Assembly: GCF_028561275.1 (NCBI RefSeq) | Contig: NZ_JAQQTF010000010.1 | Location: 1 to 64,000, forward strand | Length of the DNA: 64,000 bases | Reading direction: 5' to 3' | Source: Aureisphaera galaxeae | GTDB lineage: Bacteria > Bacteroidota > Bacteroidia > Flavobacteriales > Flavobacteriaceae | Shown here: piece after piece, positions 59,934 to 64,000 of the stretch | Numbering within the stretch: position 1 is the stretch's first letter | Layout of the letters: each line of letters starts with the position of its first letter | The notes under the pieces: model-generated | The model's database searches: none | What the model was told of the DNA's origin: nothing | The model's input: the letters and a program-made list of their open reading frames with translations, nothing else | Position numbers and translations under genes: made by a program

Positions 59934-60866
59934 TTATGCCTTCGGAAGAAACACCTCAGCCATCATGCAACGGGCACTTCCACCACCACAGGTTTCGATG
60001 GTTTCGAGGTCGCTGCTCAAGATTTCGCAGTGCTTTTCTATTTGGGCAACTTGTTCTGGGGTAAGACTTTTATGAGCGGCCAAACTCATAACCATGTACT
60101 TCTTGCCTTCGGCACCACGGACTTGTAGCATATTCCCTGCAAATTGGTGCATTTGAGCTTCGGTAATGTTTACTACTTCTTTGCCATTCTCCTTTAAATG
60201 TTTCAGTACATTTTTCCTTTCGTGTTTGTCATCGATCGTGTCCAAACAGATCACCGCGAAGTTTTCGGCCAAGGCCATCATTACGTTGGTATGATAGATA
60301 GGCAAACGTTGTCCTTTCACCGTTTGGTTGGCAGTAAAAACGACAGGATCGCATTCAAAATCTTCGCAAAATTCTATGAATAGGGATTCATGGGCACGTG
60401 GGGATAGGGCACAATAGGCCTTTTGGTTCACACGGTCCATTAAAATACTCCCTGTTCCTTCTAGGAAGACATCTTCTTCCTCTGCAGCTGTATAATCAAC
60501 AATATTCTCGATCTTGAAGCCTTCTGCCTCCAGTCGGTTAATGGTGCTTTCGCGACGCTCACGACGGCGATTTTCAGCAAACATGGGATATAATCCAACA
60601 GTTCCATTTCGGTGAAAACTTACCCAGTTATTAGGAAAGATGGAATCGGGGGTATCGTCTTCCAATACATCATTTTCTACGATCACGTTTACGCCTACAT
60701 CACGAAGTTTTCGTACAAAGACATCGAACTCATTCTGTGCCTGGGTATTGACCTCTCCATTTTTAAGGTCGAGTTCTTCCTGAAAGTAGTTGTTCACAGC
60801 GGTTTCTTCGTTCATACGGAAGGCCACCGGACGGATCATAAGGATGGTATTGGTGATTTGTCGCAT
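59934..60866 (-). CDS. ctlX: Amidinotransferase-fold hydrolase, CtlX (citrulline utilisation) type
   Basis: A 310-aa enzyme of the guanidino-group-modifying superfamily (arginine deiminase/DDAH fold). The catalytic Cys300 is in GGGSARCMMAE, His192 in IYHTNVMMA, and acidic residues are Asp74 (DSIFPNNW) and Glu136 (FLEGTGS). The start MRQITNTILMIRPVAFRMNEET matches the CtlX group in Bacteroidota, which hydrolyses citrulline or arginine-like substrates. The ATG at 60866 is preferred over a TTG at 60890. Its promoter region contains a 19-base sequence identical to that of mdh. Confidence 0.9.
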   Translation of the reverse strand: MRQITNTILMIRPVAFRMNEETAVNNYFQEELDLKNGEVNTQAQNEFDVFVRKLRDVGVNVIVENDVLEDDTPDSIFPNNWVSFHRNGTVGLYPMFAENRRRERRESTINRLEAEGFKIENIVDYTAAEEEDVFLEGTGSILMDRVNQKAYCALSPRAHESLFIEFCEDFECDPVVFTANQTVKGQRLPIYHTNVMMALAENFAVICLDTIDDKHERKNVLKHLKENGKEVVNITEAQMHQFAGNMLQVRGAEGKKYMVMSLAAHKSLTPEQVAQIEKHCEILSSDLETIETCGGGSARCMMAEVFLPKA

Positions 60867-61197
60867 ATATGGGGTATTAAAGCGGTACAAAAGTAATAGA
60901 AATGCGGCATAAAAAAATAAAGATGATACTCAATATTATCCTATTCTATGAATCCGTAAAAACACTCAACATCTTGACAATTATTTTACCAATGAAGGCT
61001 TTTTGAAAATAATTTTGTCGTTGGGTGAGATTGCGGGAAAACCGCAATGAAACATAGAGAATTTGGTCGTAATTTGTGATAGCAAATATGGATAAGTAAA
61101 CGAACTTTCTTTAATAGATAAAATGTTTGCTCCAGTTAAAGCATTTAACTTCATACCAATTAAAGAGATTGTTAAACCAAATATATAATTGTTTATT
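60867..61197. other. Intergenic region between ctlX and the DUF262 gene
   Basis: A 331-base AT-rich divergent gap. It holds the ctlX -7 box TACTTTTG (60888-60895, minus) and a hairpin ATTGCGG-gaaaa-CCGCAAT (61030-61048). Nothing else recognisable was seen. A minus-strand frame at 60981-61352 overlaps the DUF262 start and appears spurious. Confidence 0.6.
60888..60895 (-). promoter_or_regulatory. Candidate -7 promoter box (TACTTTTG) for ctlX
   Basis: It matches TAnnTTTG on the minus strand, 22 bases ahead of the ctlX ATG, inside a 19-base stretch shared with the mdh promoter. Confidence 0.55.
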
Positions 61198-62301
61198 ATG
61201 TCAAATGAACATTTAGAATTAGATGAAGAATTAGAGAAGCTTGAGGAAATACAAGAAGAAACGGATGATTTCAATGAAGTACCTCCTAACGATATAGTGG
61301 CGTTTAATGAATTAAGGTCTTGTGCGGACCTATTAAGGATGTACAATGACAATCAGTTAGATATTCAGCCAGATTTCCAAAGGGAAATTGTATGGTCAAA
61401 CACAATGCAAACAAGACTAATAGACTCATTAGTAAAACAACTACCAATACCGAGTCTGTGTATCAGTTTAGACTACAAAACACAGGAAAGATTTGTAATA
61501 GATGGTTTGCAGAGAATAGCAAGTATTATTAAGTTTCTTGATGTTGAACCAACGAATGAATGGAAGCTATCACGCTTATCCGATATTGACACTCGAATAT
61601 CGGGTAAAACTAATATAACAATAAAGTCAAAGTATAAAGATCTATTTGATAAAGTGCAAAATACCGTATTACCTATTACAGTTCTTCGATGCGACTATTC
61701 AAAGAAAAGTCATATGCACTACCTTTTTACAATATTTCATAGGCTAAATACGGGTGGTAGTAAACTCTCAAATCAGGAAATTCGAAATTGTATTTTCAAT
61801 GGTACATTTAACACTTTGCTAAAAATGTCCGTTGAATATGAAAACTATATTAAATTGTTCAATGTTAATCCTGAAAAAATTGATCGTTTCTCGAATGAAG
61901 AAATGGTATTAAGATTCCTGTCATTTACTTTTAACAAGGAAAATTATTCAGGTCAACTTGCTAGATTTCTTAATGAATTCATGGACAAATTCCAAAATGC
62001 AAGTGAAGAAAATTTAGCGAAATTTGATAATATTTTTAAAAGGACTATCGACCTTATTTACAGAAAAATTCTGAATTCTTCACCCCTCCCTAAATTAAGT
62101 AAGGCGACTACAGAAGCTTTGTTCGTTGGTGTTGCATACAATATCGATGATTTAGAGAAAAAGGAGCATAATGATTTGCATAGTTACTATACGGCACTTA
62201 GAAATCATGAACTATTCTCGGTTGAAAATCTTAAGGAGGGACTTGCTCAAAAGGAAAGGGTTCTTAATCGCTTGGATAAATCAATTGAGATATTTGGATA
62301 A
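61198..62301 (+). CDS. DUF262 domain protein (GmrSD/ParB-like defence family)
   Basis: A 367-aa cytosolic protein. The DUF262 core has LLRMYNDNQLDIQPDFQREIVW, RFVIDGLQRIASII (the DGQQR-type motif, here DGLQR) and HRLNTGGSKLSNQEIRN. DUF262 proteins are related to the GmrS component of the GmrSD type IV restriction system and to ParB-like NTPases. The N-terminus is acidic (EELEKLEEIQEETDD). The ATG at 61198 is preferred over a TTG at 61189. The HEPN-like gene starts two bases after its stop, so they are one operon. Codon use is distinctly AT-rich compared with the rest of the window. Confidence 0.9.
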   Translation: MSNEHLELDEELEKLEEIQEETDDFNEVPPNDIVAFNELRSCADLLRMYNDNQLDIQPDFQREIVWSNTMQTRLIDSLVKQLPIPSLCISLDYKTQERFVIDGLQRIASIIKFLDVEPTNEWKLSRLSDIDTRISGKTNITIKSKYKDLFDKVQNTVLPITVLRCDYSKKSHMHYLFTIFHRLNTGGSKLSNQEIRNCIFNGTFNTLLKMSVEYENYIKLFNVNPEKIDRFSNEEMVLRFLSFTFNKENYSGQLARFLNEFMDKFQNASEENLAKFDNIFKRTIDLIYRKILNSSPLPKLSKATTEALFVGVAYNIDDLEKKEHNDLHSYYTALRNHELFSVENLKEGLAQKERVLNRLDKSIEIFG

Positions 62302-62303
62302 TT

Positions 62304-62804
62304 ATGATAGCTAAATCATATATCAGGAATACTCTAGAAGAGTTGAATAAGCTATATAATAATTCACAAAGTCAAAAGAAGGCAATTTATTTCTCAAAAT
62401 TAGCACTTATTGAGTTATGCGGTTGGATAGAAGAAACCGTGGATGATATTGTAATTAAGCACGCAAATCGGAAATTAAATGATTCTTCTAATAAGGATTA
62501 CTGTAGAAAGAATATTGTCAAACCCAATTATGGCTTTCAATACAATAGAAATATAAGGCCTATGTTAATAAGTACAATTGGCTTAATTGAAGTTGAGAAA
62601 TTAGAGAGGGAACTGGAAAGAACCGGGAAAATCACACTACTTAAAGGATATCTAGCAAACATAAAGGATAGCAGGAATTCAGCTGCTCACACTCACCTTA
62701 AAGGAACTACAAGAACTTATAATGCACCTTCCAGAACAATTGGAGATTTTAATAAAATTGGTCCAATTTTAGAAAAAATCGATCAAAAGCTAAGGAGTTT
62801 CTAG
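62304..62804 (+). CDS. HEPN-like putative ribonuclease partner of the DUF262 protein
   Basis: A 166-aa helical protein. SRNSAAHTH holds the R-x4-H motif that forms the RNase active site of HEPN domains. The surrounding helices (KAIYFSKLALIELCGWIEETV at about 26-46 and LLKGYLANIKDSRNSAAH at about 112-129) fit the MAE_28990/RiboL-PSP-type HEPN families that often occur next to DUF262 genes. Such proteins act in phage defence or toxin-antitoxin systems by cleaving RNA. The exact family and target here are inferred. Confidence 0.8.
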   Translation: MIAKSYIRNTLEELNKLYNNSQSQKKAIYFSKLALIELCGWIEETVDDIVIKHANRKLNDSSNKDYCRKNIVKPNYGFQYNRNIRPMLISTIGLIEVEKLERELERTGKITLLKGYLANIKDSRNSAAHTHLKGTTRTYNAPSRTIGDFNKIGPILEKIDQKLRSF

Positions 62805-63050
62805 TCAGCTTTGAAGAAACTTGACAAAAAAACGGTAATTCTCGTAATCTTATAATTTTCATATTGTGATGAAATCTATCCAAAACAATTTAATTCAAAA
62901 GGATATTTCAGTTATACCGAGAACTCAACACTAATTGTTGAAAAACCATTTCAATCAGCTTCAAAAATTAAGCACTAAATCGGTAACTTCGCTTAATTGA
63001 TCTTATACCCCCAGAACCAAGGTTATTTAAATAAATTATTGATTGACTTA
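62805..63050. other. AT-rich intergenic region before the methyltransferase
   Basis: A 246-base gap containing only a 21-codon frame (from 62869), too short to support as a gene. No clear promoter or terminator was recognised. Confidence 0.6.
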
Positions 63051-64000
63051 ATGGCGACAGAAATTACCCACATTGATTGTTTTTCAGGTCCAGGAGGAAT
63101 TTGTACAGGATTTAAGGCCGCCGGAATTTCGACCAAAATTGCAATAGAGAAAGTAGAAAGTTGTGTAGATACATATAGTTTTAATCATCCGGAAGTGGAA
63201 ATTATCCACAAGGACATTCGTCAGGTTACTAAAGAAGATATAAAATCGAAATATGCGGATAAAATTGATGTACTTACCTCAGGAATGCCATGTGAGACCT
63301 TTAGTACGGCTGGAGCTACTTCAAGAAGTTCATATGATTTTCGTCAACAACTGTATTCAGAAGCTATTCGGATTGCAAAAATTGTCGATGCTAAAATTAT
63401 ATTATTTGAAAATGTACCTGGGATACTAAGCAAAAAAGTGGAAAAAGGTGGAGATAGGTTAATAATTGAAGATTTATTGGATGAACTCTCTACAAACGGT
63501 TATAAATATTACATTCAAACGACGTTAAAAGCTAACGACTTTCTGGTCCCTCAAAAAAGAGAAAGATATTTTATTATAGCTACAAATGAAGAGGGGTTAG
63601 AATTATCAATTCCCATTGCTAAACATAATGGCATTACAACTGTTAAGGATGCCTTTCAGGGACTACCTAAAATATTAGCTAATGATAAAGTAGAAAAACA
63701 TAGGTATAACGGCGGTGAGAATATATATACCAAATTATTAAAGAATAATAATTTCTGGAAATTAGGAGAAGGAACTAACACGAAATTAACCTATCATGTT
63801 GCTCCTAAGCACAGAGAACCTACAATTAAAAGGTTTGAATTGTTGGAACCTGGAGAAAACCTAAGAGACCTATTCTTCAAATATCCGGAGGAGTATATTA
63901 AGGAACTACAACAAAAGAAAATACTTCCTAAGAAATGGTATATACAAAGAAATAAGAGGCTTAAATTTAATGAAGTGAGCAAAACTGTCACCTCTCATTG
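63051..64000 (+). CDS. DNA (cytosine-5-)-methyltransferase, N-terminal part (runs off right edge)
   Basis: The frame is open from the ATG at 63051 to the window edge, 316 complete codons, so the protein is truncated by the window. C5-methyltransferase motifs are in order: I FSGPGGICTGF, IV with the catalytic Cys in SGMPCETFS, VI ENVPG and VIII QKRERYF. The target recognition region begins after about residue 200. It adds 5-methylcytosine at a specific site. Placed next to DUF262 and HEPN genes and likewise AT-rich, it is probably part of a restriction-modification or defence locus whose partner lies beyond the window. Confidence 0.93.
   Translation, partial: MATEITHIDCFSGPGGICTGFKAAGISTKIAIEKVESCVDTYSFNHPEVEIIHKDIRQVTKEDIKSKYADKIDVLTSGMPCETFSTAGATSRSSYDFRQQLYSEAIRIAKIVDAKIILFENVPGILSKKVEKGGDRLIIEDLLDELSTNGYKYYIQTTLKANDFLVPQKRERYFIIATNEEGLELSIPIAKHNGITTVKDAFQGLPKILANDKVEKHRYNGGENIYTKLLKNNNFWKLGEGTNTKLTYHVAPKHREPTIKRFELLEPGENLRDLFFKYPEEYIKELQQKKILPKKWYIQRNKRLKFNEVSKTVTSH

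Noticed and set aside
60981-61352. Minus-strand 123-aa frame overlapping the DUF262 gene
   Set aside because: Ser/Asn-rich translation without domain or start signal. It is explained as an opposite-strand shadow of a strongly supported gene.
62869-62934. Short 21-codon frame before the methyltransferase
   Set aside because: Too short, with no recognisable features and no convincing ribosome binding site.

Overview
The window looks like chromosome from a marine member of the Flavobacteriaceae (Bacteroidota). Evidence: a fused SecDF, cleavable and lipoprotein signal peptides on many proteins, type IX secretion style surface proteins, an ECF sigma/FecR/TonB-receptor cassette, LytTR and two-component regulators typical of the phylum, and repeated promoter boxes of the Bacteroidota form TAnnTTTG. 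Gene density is high, intergenic gaps are short, and no rRNA, tRNA, insertion sequence or CRISPR array was seen.

Regions: 1-1337 is the start of a large secreted surface protein running off the left edge. 1489-13163 is mostly housekeeping: folE, cysS, yidD, lgt, a DUF192 lipoprotein, secDF, mdh and gyrB, plus two unknown envelope proteins, one resembling a free-standing piece of SecD. 13441-26694 mixes queE and an AraC regulator, tandem C1q/TNF-like secreted paralogues, a RidA-like lipoprotein, a HerA-like ATPase, a membrane LytTR regulator with a candidate operator, a LytS/LytR-type pair and an ExbB-like protein. 26757-29442 carries folD and ffh, separated by a four-helix-bundle gene bracketed by inverted 6/7-nt repeat arrays. 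30253-38005 holds two FAS1 lipoproteins and an ECF sigma/anti-sigma/TonB-receptor operon. 38062-51747 holds an M28 peptidase, a NarL-type sensor/regulator pair, argS, a CpeT-like lipoprotein, a Crp-family regulator, a hybrid kinase and several small membrane proteins.

The most unusual part is 51903-59622, a tightly packed minus-strand operon. It encodes a tyrosinase-like type 3 copper protein, a LodA/GoxA-type protein with the Cys and Trp needed for a cysteine tryptophylquinone (CTQ) cofactor, an unrecognised 148-aa protein, a LodB-like flavoprotein of the kind needed to mature CTQ, and a lipoprotein with one CxxCH haem site. Together they suggest a multi-cofactor (Cu, CTQ, FAD, haem c) redox system whose substrate is unknown.

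After ctlX (an arginine/citrulline-type amidinohydrolase), the right end (61198-64000) is visibly more AT-rich. It carries a DUF262 protein, a HEPN-like protein with an R-x4-H motif and the start of a C5-cytosine DNA methyltransferase, which looks like an acquired defence island continuing beyond the window.
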